Shown here: in pieces, positions 36,601 through 47,000 of the stretch
Layout: each line of letters starts with the position of its first letter
How positions within the stretch are numbered: position 1 is the first letter of the stretch
Source: Rhizophagus clarus
Lineage: Eukaryota > Glomeromycota > Glomeromycetes > Glomerales > Glomeraceae
Assembly (NCBI GenBank): GCA_015698045.1
Contig: BLAL01000053.1
Span: 498,501 to 562,500 of the forward strand
Direction of reading: 5' to 3'
DNA: 64,000 bases
Translations under genes and position numbers: made by a program
The notes under the pieces: model-generated
Told to the model about the DNA's origin: nothing
The model's database searches: none
The model's input: only the letters and a program-made list of their open reading frames with translations

Positions 36601-38480
36601 AATAATTAAAGACAATTATAGAAATCAGATGAATTTACCTACAATGTCGCTCTAGTGTTGCTTGTTCTTTCTGACTATGTAATTCATTCATGAATTTGAC
36701 GCTATTTTGTATAATAAAGCATCTGTCTATGTTTGATGATCTATTTTTATATCATTATACTGCACGCACGATTGAGAATTAAGAATATGAAATTCTAATC
36801 GTCAAGATGTACTTTCTGAGATAGTAGTCATGTTTCAAAATATAATCTAGTATTGATTATACATTGTGTTAGAACAATATCTTGTCATTTACGTTTGTTT
36901 AATTAATTATCATGTTTTTATATGCATCATTCTGATATACTAACCTCATAGTTCCAAGATTTTTGTGAAATGAGAAAGAGAAATTACAGACTGTGGAACT
37001 TTGAAAAGTGCTTCGAAGGTTTTCAGTTTGACTCATGATACTAAATACCAATGAAAGGAATATATTGTCATTGCCATAGGATATTCCAAGTCTTGAACGA
37101 ATTATATGCACATCCAATTCTCATTTAAATGGGCAGAGAAGAATTTTTAGTCGCTTTAAGTAACCAACACATAAAACAATGAAAATCATCCCGGTAAGCG
37201 ATAACCGTAGAAACAATGATGGGTGACGTTTCTCCTGCTAGATAAGAGGAATAGAGATCTGACAAAATAATGCTAATACCTAAACTTGATTAAGAAAAAA
37301 TCCATCGAAACATAAAAAATAGGAATCTGAGAGTCCTAATCGAAAATTTAACTCAATTAAATCAAAAAGCACGTCAGGAAGAATGCACGTAGCGAGACCA
37401 ATTTTGAAGAAATTTCATGTTTGGTCGCCTCTAGGCTTTACTTAGAAATATTTTGCATAGTGACAATAAAGATATATAAGGGTAAGAATGACCCAAAATT
37501 AAAGATTACATGTGAGTGAGGTTACGTTGTACCATCCATCACATAACGTGTACTTTCTTGATCACATAATAAAAATTTTTTTCATATAAACATATTTGAA
37601 ATCTCGTGCAGGGAAATTAACATGCGTAACAGATTTGTATAACCAATACAATATGTACAACATTTACATGATTTATTAAAATGATCTACCATTTGCGTAA
37701 AGTCATAAATTCGATTATTTTAATTAAAATATATTAAATATAGACTTCAGAAAAAATCTGGAAATCGACTGGAAGCTAAATTGACAGGGAACAACCATGA
37801 ACCGAATACTTATAATTAAGGAATTTCGAAATCCTGAGAGACGATTGATTAATCGACCTTTAATCGATTCAGATTCCAATCCATTCCTAATTTGTGCGAT
37901 AATCAAATTGTGCGACCTTTTAGTGCAGGTATCAGCCGTAGATGGTCACATTTTCTCTTCTTTGACTTATTTGTTTAAATTTATTTTATTGTTTCGATCA
38001 TAAAGGTAAATTTCATTTTTAAGTGAGATTTTTATTTACATCAATTTCATTATTCGATCATAAGGTAAAAATAAGTCGACTAATTTGTTTAGATCTGTTT
38101 TATTGTTTAGCTCAATAAAATTGTGATCAAACAAAGATTAAGAAAAATTTTCCCGTAGCAAAAATTAAATTTGGCTAGAATTGAATAAATATCGGCTAAG
38201 TTTTGGCACCCGGAAATAATTAGGTAATATGCTGGGTGCGGTTCTACATGTCGCCCATAAAGGCATGTTAAAAAAAAAAACTTTTATTTGTAAAACAATA
38301 AATATACTTAAACAAATTAAGATAATTTTTTTTTTTTGATAATTTCACAGATATATAGTCGGTATCATCAATTTTCTTGAGTTGATTGATTACAAATTGT
38401 TTCATAATATATTCGTAAATTAAACTATTCAAAAGATGGAAAAGTGGTTTTATTTATCATTCTCAAACACAGAATCACTT
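33680..38480. other. Intergenic, mostly featureless
   Basis: About 4.8 kb without a supported gene. Points seen: an accggttt-rich patch at about 34245-34370; a minus-strand coding-like fragment at about 34615-34715 (NYFPGRKVTKEDLRDLEEVD, unidentified); T-runs at 34988-35011 and 35140-35153; and a minus-strand frame at 35821-36000 ending SFDPTT that might be an exon (KKFDPEMPQLRHHCQTLVVD) but has no confirmed partner. Confidence 0.4.
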
Positions 38481-38720
38481 CTCCGTGATTTGTAATAAAA
38501 AAAAAAAAGGTCTGATCTCGAGCAAAGAATTTCTCTTAAATTATTATTTTCTTGTCGAATTTGGAAGAAATTCTTTATCTCTCACTGTTCTCAAACATTT
38601 CTCCGTAAACTTGTTTAAATTTGTCAAAGAAAAAAATGTACAAAATAGAAATTTTCTGATCAAAATTTTCCAAAATTGTCGAAATAAAAAATTCTTGAAA
38701 AAATAATAATGTTTCTGAAG

Positions 38721-38728
38721 TTATAAAT
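38721..38728 (+). promoter_or_regulatory. TATA-box candidate for the Cys-rich peptide gene
   Basis: ttataaat, 144 bp before the ATG at 38865, followed by an A-rich leader of the kind expected for a fungal 5' UTR. Confidence 0.4.
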
Positions 38729-38864
38729 ACACGCTCTATCTCCATAAATTTTGATCAAAAAAAAAAAAAAAGAATCAAATAAAATCGACAAATAATAACA
38801 ATCTACAAATCAACACAATCTACAAAATCAAACCTTAAAGTCCATAAAAAAAAAAAAATTAAAA

Positions 38865-39168
38865 ATGCAATTCTCAAGAATCAGCTTTTTCCTATTCCTC
38901 TTCACCATCTTTGCGATCGTTAACGCTGTACCTAGCAACGATTTACAAAAACGTATCTCATGTAGTTTTGGCGACGCTGGTTGCAGTAAATATCTTTAAT
39001 TATTTATTAATACAAATTTTATTTTTAATATACTTTAATACTAATTATTCTAATTTAAAATAATTAATAGAGGCCTCTTGTTTTAACACTAATGGTTGTT
39101 GCTGTAATACATGCAATGAACAGACCTGCAAAGATATTTGCGATTGCAATTGTAGTTGCTTTCCTTAA
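38865..39168 (+). CDS. Secreted 12-cysteine mini-protein with Kex2 site
   Basis: Two exons, 38865-38985 and 39071-39168, around an 85-bp intron (gtaaat...taatag), encode 72 aa. Residues 1-21 are a strong signal peptide (MQFSRISFFLFLF..., cleavage likely after VNA). A short propeptide ends in LQKR (27-30), a Kex2-type site. The predicted mature peptide (31-72) has 12 Cys in 42 residues at 33, 40, 44, 50, 51, 52, 55, 60, 64, 66, 68 and 70. Two CxxxC pairs and a CxCxCxC end are visible. The first half (C-x6-C-x3-C) recalls CS-alpha/beta defensin-like peptides; the CxC series recalls metallothioneins. I cannot assign a family. It is secreted, so roles in symbiosis, defence or extracellular metal binding are possible (inference). 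The frame is intact and each exon alone is too short for ordinary ORF finding. Confidence 0.8.
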
Positions 39169-39174
39169 TAGAAA

Positions 39175-40100
39175 TATATTTCATTTAATGACAAAAGTTC
39201 AATCCAGTATTCAGAATTTAAAATATAGCAATCAATAATATATTATTTATTAATTTATTTTTCATTATTTTATTCGTTTCACATTTTGTAACTGAGATAC
39301 ACATCTTTACTTATTATATAAGTTTATTCTTAGTAGAAATAAAAATAAAACAATAATGTGAATCTTCAAATATTTTTTTTTCTTATTTAATATTTACAAT
39401 GTTTACAATAAGTCCGATTACAATATTATTACGTGATTTAATAAATTTGGAATTCAACGTATGACTAATGTTTCACATCTGTTTATAATTGAAGTTAGCA
39501 TCTAACTGCCCGATGTGTCAATTACGCCGTCAATTACTTTTCCACTAATCCCAAAAAGGTGTATTCAATTGTGAAAATTTGTAATTAATAAATAAATAAA
39601 TAAATAAAAATAACGTAAATACTTGTTACTGTTATATAAAAAGGTTGTAAACCAAATTTCCGCTTTATTCCCACTTATGACAAATAACACGTTTTATCTT
39701 TAGAATTTCCATATGTCTTACTGTAAATTTATCGTTAACTTCACAAGTTTATAATTAGCTATAATATTGTAGTAATTTAAGACTTTGAAAAATAGGTTTA
39801 TGAATAAAATGTTTGTTTTGTAAATAATAGCGTTAAATGGTTAAAAAGAGGTTGTGTGATATATGGGTACACAGGTGTAAAATTCTAGGATTGGCTAAAT
39901 AAAGAAATAAAAGAAATTATTTTGATCATATGAAAATCAGGAGTACGTGACGTTTAATTAACACGTTTTATGTATAACAATAGAGTTCATCATTTTATGA
40001 TTATTGTTAAAATCTAGTAAATGCTAAAATACAAAGAATTAATCTATTATTTATTCATTATATTTACTCTTAATATATTTATTAACAAATACAATATAAT
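39175..40100. other. Intergenic, AT-rich
   Basis: 3' flank of the Cys-rich gene with AATAAA-like signals near 39340, and an (AATA)n tract at about 39584-39607. Nothing else seen. Confidence 0.5.
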
Positions 40101-40108
40101 CAACAAAG

Positions 40109-41332
40109 ATGGGATACATTACTACAGAATTATCCACAATCCAAAGACTATTTAACGAATGTAATCCACAATCTTGGTCACGCACGTTTACAAATAGATA
40201 TTTTACTGCTGGTGTGCAAACAACTTCTCGTAAAGAGGGTGAAAACGAATTATTTGATGCATACATTAGGAGGAAGATTCAGGAAGAAAATGACTATTGC
40301 GAGTTTGTGAACTGGAAGCAAACTGTGCCACAGATAGGATCCCAAGATGTAGCGAAATCTATTTTCAGACTTGTAGTAAAACAATTAGAAGAATTCATAA
40401 TGCCGAATGTTATAAGAAAACAAGAGGAGCAAATGAATTTAAGCCTTTGTTACCTTACTACAGAAATTGATTTTGAAAATGCACGTTCTAAAGAAACAGT
40501 TAAATATTAAACGTCAAAACTTTATTACGTAATTGAGTCAACTACTAATAAGTATACCAGTGAATACAATTTTACGTGATTTAGGTACTTGATATATCAG
40601 ACAAGTGTATTTGACTATCCGCAAGCATATTTAAGCTCATTTTTAAAGGATACTTCGGTTATTCTTGAAATTTTGGAAATCTTGCATTTAGCAAATCCAC
40701 AAACATTTCATTTTATATATCTTTTATTTGAATGACAATACCTCCTCTGCACCTGTATGATGTTCAAAACTCATGGATCCATGCCGCCATTTTTATCGCA
40801 TAATGACACTTACACTAACTGCAAGATTTCATATTGGTTTAGTGAACCAGCACTTGTATAAAGATGCATTACAAGGAACTGATATATCCAATAATAAATT
40901 TGTTGTTATTTTTATGAATGCATTAGCATCAAAAAACCATATTTTATCAACACAATTTTTACGATCACCAAATTCTGATGCTAATCAAATTGGAAATTTT
41001 GAACTTTTTGGCTTGGGAAAAAAGACAATGGTTGTTATTATTGAAGAAGATGATGAGGACACTTATCACAAATAATTCTCTGTGATCTTTTGATTGAAAA
41101 AATTCAAGGACTTCGTAATAACAACAGTGTTGACTATAACAATCATGGTAATTTGGAGATTCAAAATAACAAGAGTGTTATAGAAATTAAAAATCCTATT
41201 GTACAGAAAACAAAAGGTCGTCCTAAATCCAAGAGAATTAAAGGTATTTTAGAGGAATTCAATAATGCCGAGGCTCAATATAAGGTGCAATGTATAAGCA
41301 TCAATCATAACATATATGCGTCAATTTCATGA
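40109..41332 (+). pseudogene. MULE transposase-derived gene with SWIM finger, decayed
   Basis: Three open pieces follow the layout of Rhizophagus MULE/FAR1-type proteins. 40109-40510 holds WSRTFTNRYFTAGVQTTSRK and IMPNVIRKQEEQMNLSLCYL. Around 40750-40800 a SWIM zinc finger is recognisable but split by a frameshift: CTCMMFKTHG in one frame, then PCRHFYRIM in the frame of 40773-41075. That frame continues with TARFHIGLVNQHLYKDALQG and TDISNNKFVVI. 41090-41332 holds KTKGRPKSKRIKGILEEFNN and AEAQYKVQC, where a zinc knuckle would be expected. The upstream DDE catalytic part is missing. It cannot make an active transposase. Confidence 0.75.
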
Positions 41333-41573
41333 TCACGTCCATATACAATATGTACTGTACAGTATATATTTTATCGGATCATTTATTTCATTCGTTTATT
41401 AATTTGATTGGTTGCTCAATTTTTACACGTAAAAAAATGCAAGCATTATATTGAGAATATGGTATCGGGTAAGCTAAAATCACGTGATGAGATAGTCTGC
41501 GTCGCCAAATAATAATAGCCTTAATTAACCATTTTTTAAATTATATTTAAACGAAAAAATTGAGCCTTGTTAT

Positions 41574-41581
41574 TTATAAAG
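41574..41581 (+). promoter_or_regulatory. TATA-box candidate for the 41.7-kb gene
   Basis: tttataaa, about 155 bp before the ATG at 41730. A 13-codon upstream ORF (41665-41706) lies between them in another frame. Confidence 0.35.
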
Positions 41582-41729
41582 AGAGGAACTTAGTCTTTTT
41601 CCAATAGCAAAATTCACAGTTTAAAAAAAAAATAATAATTGATTTTTTGTAAGTTCAAGGAAAAATGATTCAAACGCAAAAACAAGTTGTTATGACAGGA
41701 AGGTAACCTATGACATCTTCTATGACACG

Positions 41730-42394
41730 ATGGAATTTTTGGAAAAATATATCGAAGTGGCTGGCTATTTTCCCGATTGGAAGAATCGAAAACAATTCCA
41801 AGATAATGATGTTAAAAGACCTATTAAAGGCCCGGAAGATGCTGAAGAATGCTTTTCTGTTGTATTACTCGGACTGAAAAACACCATCAAAAGAAAACCC
41901 CATTTTCTCCAAGAGGAATTAAAAGAAGAATACTATAGATGGATTAACGCCGTAGGAATTGATGTTAACAATTGTCCTGAAAGATTGAAACACATTTTAT
42001 TTGGGTTTAATGAAATATTGGAGGGCAGAAGTGAAAAGTTTGATAGGGATCTGGAAAATAGTGAGCAAACTCTCGATCCTAACTCTTCTGAGTATGCGGA
42101 AGAATTTAACAAAACTTTTGCTGCTGTTCAAGCACCCTTGCGAAACGAAAGAAAAGTAGCAGAATCACTCGCTGACAAAAAACATAATGAAATTCATATT
42201 GAAAGCAAATTCAGTGGTAATGCAGAAAAAGGAAAGAATGCTATCGGTAGGGTTGCGAGCTCTACCCGTAATCACCATAACTTTCATTTTTTCCCACAAA
42301 ATAAAGTAAGTTGTAAATTTAAATTCAATTAAGAAATAAAAAAAAAATAATTCAAACATTTATTTATATAATTGATTAGACGTCTTTTAGATGA
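41730..42394 (+). CDS. Hypothetical protein, 196 aa, lineage-specific type
   Basis: Exon 1 is 41730-42305 and, if the GTAAGT donor at 42306 is used, a 15-nt last exon is 42380-42394 (TGA). Without splicing the frame ends at 42332 (200 aa). The protein is soluble and charged, with EYIEVAGYFPDWKNRKQFQD near the start, a probably helical middle (KEEYYRWINAVGIDV) and a charged Ser/Lys/Asn-rich end. No signal peptide, membrane segment or known motif. Codon and amino-acid composition clearly differ from AT-rich noise and no internal stop is present. I do not recognise the family. It may be part of a larger gene or a relic adjoining the Crinkler remnant downstream. Confidence 0.6.
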
Positions 42395-42769
42395 TTACTT
42401 TCGGTTTTCGCTTTTTGGGTAAAAAGAAGTTCCAAAAATTTTTTTTTCCTATTTACAACAGATTTTATTATTTCTTCTTTTTTTTATACTTAGTAATATT
42501 ACTGCGAGTTAATTTTTGATTCTATTAATTCTATTATATTTGGATTCAGAATTCCACCGCAATACAAACCTTATGTTTTTAAAATCATACATAACTGATA
42601 ATAATAAAAATATTATTTTGCAAAGTATTTAATCAGTATGAAAATTGAATTATAAATACATAACTTTATTAAATATGGGCAACTTTTACAGAAATATGAT
42701 GGATATTAGGCTCACTTGTCGTATTCGTCAAGAGATTGATGAATATTTTTCAAAATTTGAAATGAAATT

Positions 42770-43030
42770 CACACTGATTATTTGGTCGATTCTCTAAATA
42801 TAAAATTTATGAAAATGTTAAGAAAAAAGATAAAAATTTTTTCCGATATTGATGCTACTGATTTAACGCTTTTGAAGGTAGAAATCCATGATAATGATTT
42901 TTCAAAATTTGAATTGAAAAATGATGATACAAAAAAAATAAAGAAGCTCTAGAGAATAGTTCGCGAATATTAGAAATAATAACCATCCACTGAATTTATC
43001 CATATTATTGTTGATGGGAGATCAGGAAGG
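42770..43030 (+). pseudogene. Crinkler N-terminal (ubiquitin-like) domain relic
   Basis: One frame reads DYLVDSLNIKFMKMLRKKIK, then SDIDATDLTLLKVEI, a short acidic loop, KKIKKL-stop, RIVREY-stop, and PSTEFIHIIVDGRS. This order (a helix, LxLxKVEI, RIxEYW, PxxxxIHIIV) is the pattern of the Crinkler N-terminal domain as I know it. A TAG sits where the conserved Trp should be, and three other stops occur. No effector C-terminus follows. Confidence 0.5.
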
Positions 43031-43297
43031 AATTAGAACCATGCAAATGCAGGATGCTAGTATGTTTAGTCGATCTTAACAAGGCAGTTAACATATAATA
43101 ACAACCTTAACGCATTTAGCTTATCTTTCCAATATTTTGTTTTATTGAGTGTTCTTTATTGTTAAATCTGTTTACTGTTATAGTCTCTCGTGATGATTTT
43201 TTTTTTAGGCGGAGCCTACGCGAGGTTCAATTTGAAAACGGTGATATAAATCAAACTTGATAACATTGAAGCAATCGAATCGGTAATTAAAAATATT

Positions 43298-43379
43298 TAT
43301 CACCTGGCTACTAATTGGTATTTAGGATTTTTTCCACCAGTTATAAACTGGTGGACCAATTAGTATATCCAGGATGATA
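43298..43379. repeat. Long imperfect hairpin 1
   Basis: tatcacctggctactaattgg pairs with ccaattagtatatccagg and atgata; near the centre ccaccagtt pairs with aactggtgg around a short loop. Only ~5 bp separate it from hairpin 2. Confidence 0.7.
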
Positions 43380-43384
43380 AAAAA

Positions 43385-43472
43385 GTTATTTACTATGCTA
43401 TATGTAGTAATCAAATGGGTTATCATCCTTCGAATGATAACCCATTTATTTACTACTAGCATAGTAAATAAC
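43385..43472. repeat. Long near-perfect hairpin 2
   Basis: gttatttactatgctatatg... on the left pairs with ...ctagcatagtaaataac on the right, and tgggttatcat with atgataaccca around a loop of about 7 nt. Arms are about 40 bp. Likely a foldback element or MITE remnant. Confidence 0.75.
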
Positions 43473-43544
43473 AATTACGTAAATTGTAAACATGGATATA
43501 CAGAAAATTAGTCATTAAGGTAGATCTTCAGGTCTTTATTATTT

Positions 43545-43970
43545 TTTGTGTTGCTTTTTACTTTAAATTTCACTAACAATTTCCTTTTTCATCATCTATT
43601 TCATTTCTTTACACCTTCTATTTCACTTCTCTATATTTCCTTTTATTACATTACATTTATCTTTTTCGTTCATCTTTTGTTCCGTTATCGTTATACTTAT
43701 TTTTTTTGTTCTGTTACACTTGACTTTTTTTGTTCACACCCACTTTTTTCATTACTTCACACTTTTTTCGTCCCTTTGCATCCCTCTTTCCATCTCTTTG
43801 CACCCACCTTTTCATTTCTTTGCACTCAATTATTCATTTCTTTATGCTCTCTTTTTCATTTTTTTACACCCATTTTTTTTTGTTTCTCTACGCTTATTTT
43901 TTGTTTCTTCACACTCATTTTTCACTCATTTGTACTTTCTTTTTCACGTTTGATTTCTTATTAAGAACAT
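43545..43970. repeat. Pyrimidine-rich degenerate minisatellite, copy A
   Basis: About 425 bp almost purely C/T/A on the top strand, built from degenerate units of roughly 20 nt such as ttcatttctttacaccca. The overlapping 77-138-codon open frames here are products of the composition. Copy B is at 45950-46330. Confidence 0.7.
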
Positions 43971-43999
43971 TTTAATAATTAATGAAAAATTTTTGTGAA

Positions 44000-45900
44000 C
44001 AATACTTGACAATTACATCTTTTTCGTCCATTAAAATTTTAGATTATCACATTTAAATATGAAGAAAAGAAAACCTACAACTCAAAATATTAATGAAACT
44101 ATTTTTGAAGAATTTAGGTATTGTGGCCGATGATTTGTTTTAATCTTTGTTTTAAGAAGGTAAATGAAGAAAAGGAAGAAATTGTGATAAAAGTAACATA
44201 TTCTCAATTATATTTAGAGGTCTGAATCAGTCAAATTTTTACTAATCGATTAATTGGTCATTCATAAAGTTATTAATTGATTTGATCTGATTATATCGGA
44301 TCATTTAGATGATTTGATTATCTGATGTTTTTGTTAAATCATTTATTGTTGTTAATAGTGTTATTTATTGTATCATTTACAAATTGTTATATTTAATAAT
44401 GATTAATAAAATACACTAACAAAAAAAAATCATTTTTGTTAAAAATAAAAAATAAAAACGTGATGAAGCTTACTATTCTTAAATCAAATACTCAATAACC
44501 GATATTCTGTAAATTGTAAACCTACAAAAAGCAAAGGAAAAAAGCGTTATATGACGTTTTATTAAAGTACAAATATATGATAAAGTTTTGCAAAGAAGTT
44601 TACCATTTTTGTTTTACAGAAATTCCTTGTCACCTGGATCCCATAAAAAGTCAGCTGAAAAAGAAAAAATAACGAATTGTTAGAAAAAAATAAAAAAAAA
44701 AATAAAAAACCCAAATTAAAAATACCGCGTCTAGAGGTTTGTCAACCTACAAAAACAAATGTATTAAGTTTAGTATTCATTTCGTTAAGAAAGTTACAAA
44801 AAATACTAAAATACCTGAGAACCATTAACCTATAAATAAAAAAAAAAATTATAGCTTTAAAAAAAAGCTAAAAAACAATTCATAATAAAAGTAAAAGAAA
44901 AAAACCACCTAAATCCCATCCAAAGTGCTATCTAAACTCCTGTATACATCAAACGCTCGTTAAAGACGAAAGTAAAATTGAAATTTGAAACAAATAACTT
45001 CCAAAATTTCACACAACTGAATGATTAAAAAGTCATCTAAAAAAGAAAATAACGAACTGTTAGCAAAGTTCGCTAAAACTTACACAGAAGTACTAAAAAA
45101 TAAAAAAAATATATATTTATTTGAATATTTACCGAAATCTCACATCCATAAAGCCAAATAACCGCCCAAAAAATAAAGAAAAATAAACTATTAGAAACTA
45201 TTCATGAAAAGAAATAGATCAAAGAAAAAAAGAAAATTATTTACGAAGGAAAAAAAAGATCGATTAGATGATAATCGATCACATAATATGTCATGTGCTC
45301 TAATCCGGGATAAAAAATATTTCATGTGGCTTATTAAAAAATATAAAATATCATTAAAAAACGAATTAAAATATGAACACGGATTTTTATTTATTATATT
45401 TAGTCGTATAAAATTAAAAAAAAAATAGCCATAGTTTTTAAGCTAATCAAATAAAGATAAGTAGCAATAACATTAGTAATCCACCAATAATTTTTAGTTA
45501 TAAAATCACGGGATAAACCGCACAATTCAAAGATTATTTATACAGGTTATACGGGTAATCCATATTATAGATATAAAAAAATCTTTTTCTCTATTGTCAA
45601 CATTTGCCGATCAAACGGTTTAACAGTTGAAGCATAGGTAAATCACGCGTTGCACAATTCAGAAATTTAGTTTAACCTGTATAAATATCGAATCAGCGTT
45701 ACACACAAATTTTTTTATTTTATAGTATTAGCGGCAGCCCACCGGGATTAATAAGTTGGTATATCGAAAAGAAAATTCTAATGGATAAATCATCGCCACA
45801 ATTTATTATTCAAAATTTGATTGCTAACTTTATTTATTTGCCTTAGATTTCTCCATTATTAGTTTTAAACTATTCAAGCTTCCTAAATTAAGGTTATTAA
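44000..45900. other. Low-complexity intergenic with dispersed short repeats
   Basis: The phrase aaaataacgaa(t/c)tgttag recurs near 44673 and 45045. An inverted pair tatttatacaggtta / taacctgtataaata lies at about 45535 and 45671. A 74-codon Lys-rich frame at 45204-45428 is probably chance. Confidence 0.45.
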
Positions 45901-45949
45901 TTTGAAGGTTTGGATAATAGAACCAATTATTAAGGTAAAGTAAATATTC

Positions 45950-46330
45950 TGGTTTCTTATTATTTTTTTATTGCCTCTTTGCTTTGAAATAATACTAACA
46001 AAATTTTTTTTTTACTATTTCTTTCCATTCTTCTATTTCATTTTTTTTTACACCTTTTTTATTCCTTTATACTCACTTTTTGTTTTATTATATTTATTAT
46101 TTTTTTTTTTTTTTATTCCATTAACACTCATTCTTTTACACCTATTTTTTTTCGTCCTTTTGCTATTTTTTCACAACTTTGTATCACTTTATCATTTCCT
46201 TATTACATTTTTCTTTTTTATGTCTCTACACTCATTATTTTTTGCACTCATTATTTTTTTCGTTTCTCTCTACCCTCTTTTTTATTTCACTACGCTTATT
46301 TTTCGTTTCTCTATATTCACAAATATAAAA
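45950..46330. repeat. Pyrimidine-rich degenerate minisatellite, copy B
   Basis: Same architecture as copy A: tattattttttattgcctc introducing units of the ttatttcactacgctt type, same strand bias. The hydrophobic 133-codon frame across it is an artefact. Confidence 0.65.
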
Positions 46331-47000
46331 GTAATTAACTCTATAATAAACAAAAGTTGGCAAATACGGTAATAGTGATAACATGGATATAAATAAATAC
46401 TTTTTTAAATGATTTGTATTAGTTAGTATACATTATATGCATGAAGGAACAAAGGAAACGAGCTAAAAAAAGATTTAGAGGCTAAAAATAAATGTGTGCA
46501 ACGAACTAATTATGCCATTTATTGTCTAAAAATATAATAACACTTCTTTCACAATAAGTAAACTGACTGCGCCATTGCGCCACTGGTGCTGACTCATTCA
46601 TAATTCCAAATCAAGAATGGAGAGGAATAAACAAGGATTAACAGGTTTATTTGAAATCATAACTTATTTATTGCTCTATTTGGTTTGTTTATCTCTCCCA
46701 ATTTTTTTTAGGTAAACAGATACCAAGATTGGCAATTCGAGAATGTAAATCCATCTTCCAAGTAAACTCCTTTTTTTAAAATGATGATGCATATATAAAA
46801 TTAGTAGAGAATATATGAATTTATGTTTAAAAAAGAACTGTTGAGAGAACATTCGTTTATTATTATATTTTACATGAATAATTTTATCGTCCATAAATTA
46901 AAAAGACAAATTGATTATCGTCCTTTTGCGTGCAATAATAGATGATATAGCAATAATTTTAAATCAACCCTCATTCATTAAACAACTTGACTTAAATAAG

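Noticed and set aside
40051..40266. 71-codon ORF antisense to the MULE relic
   Set aside because: Shadow of the transposase-derived frame on the opposite strand.
43548..43975. Three overlapping open frames of 77-138 codons (Phe/His/Leu-rich)
   Set aside because: All frames are open at once because the tract is a pyrimidine-rich minisatellite nearly free of stop triplets.
45971..46372. 133-codon hydrophobic 'membrane protein'
   Set aside because: Same minisatellite effect in copy B; composition is Phe/Leu/Ile only and no start context or intron structure.
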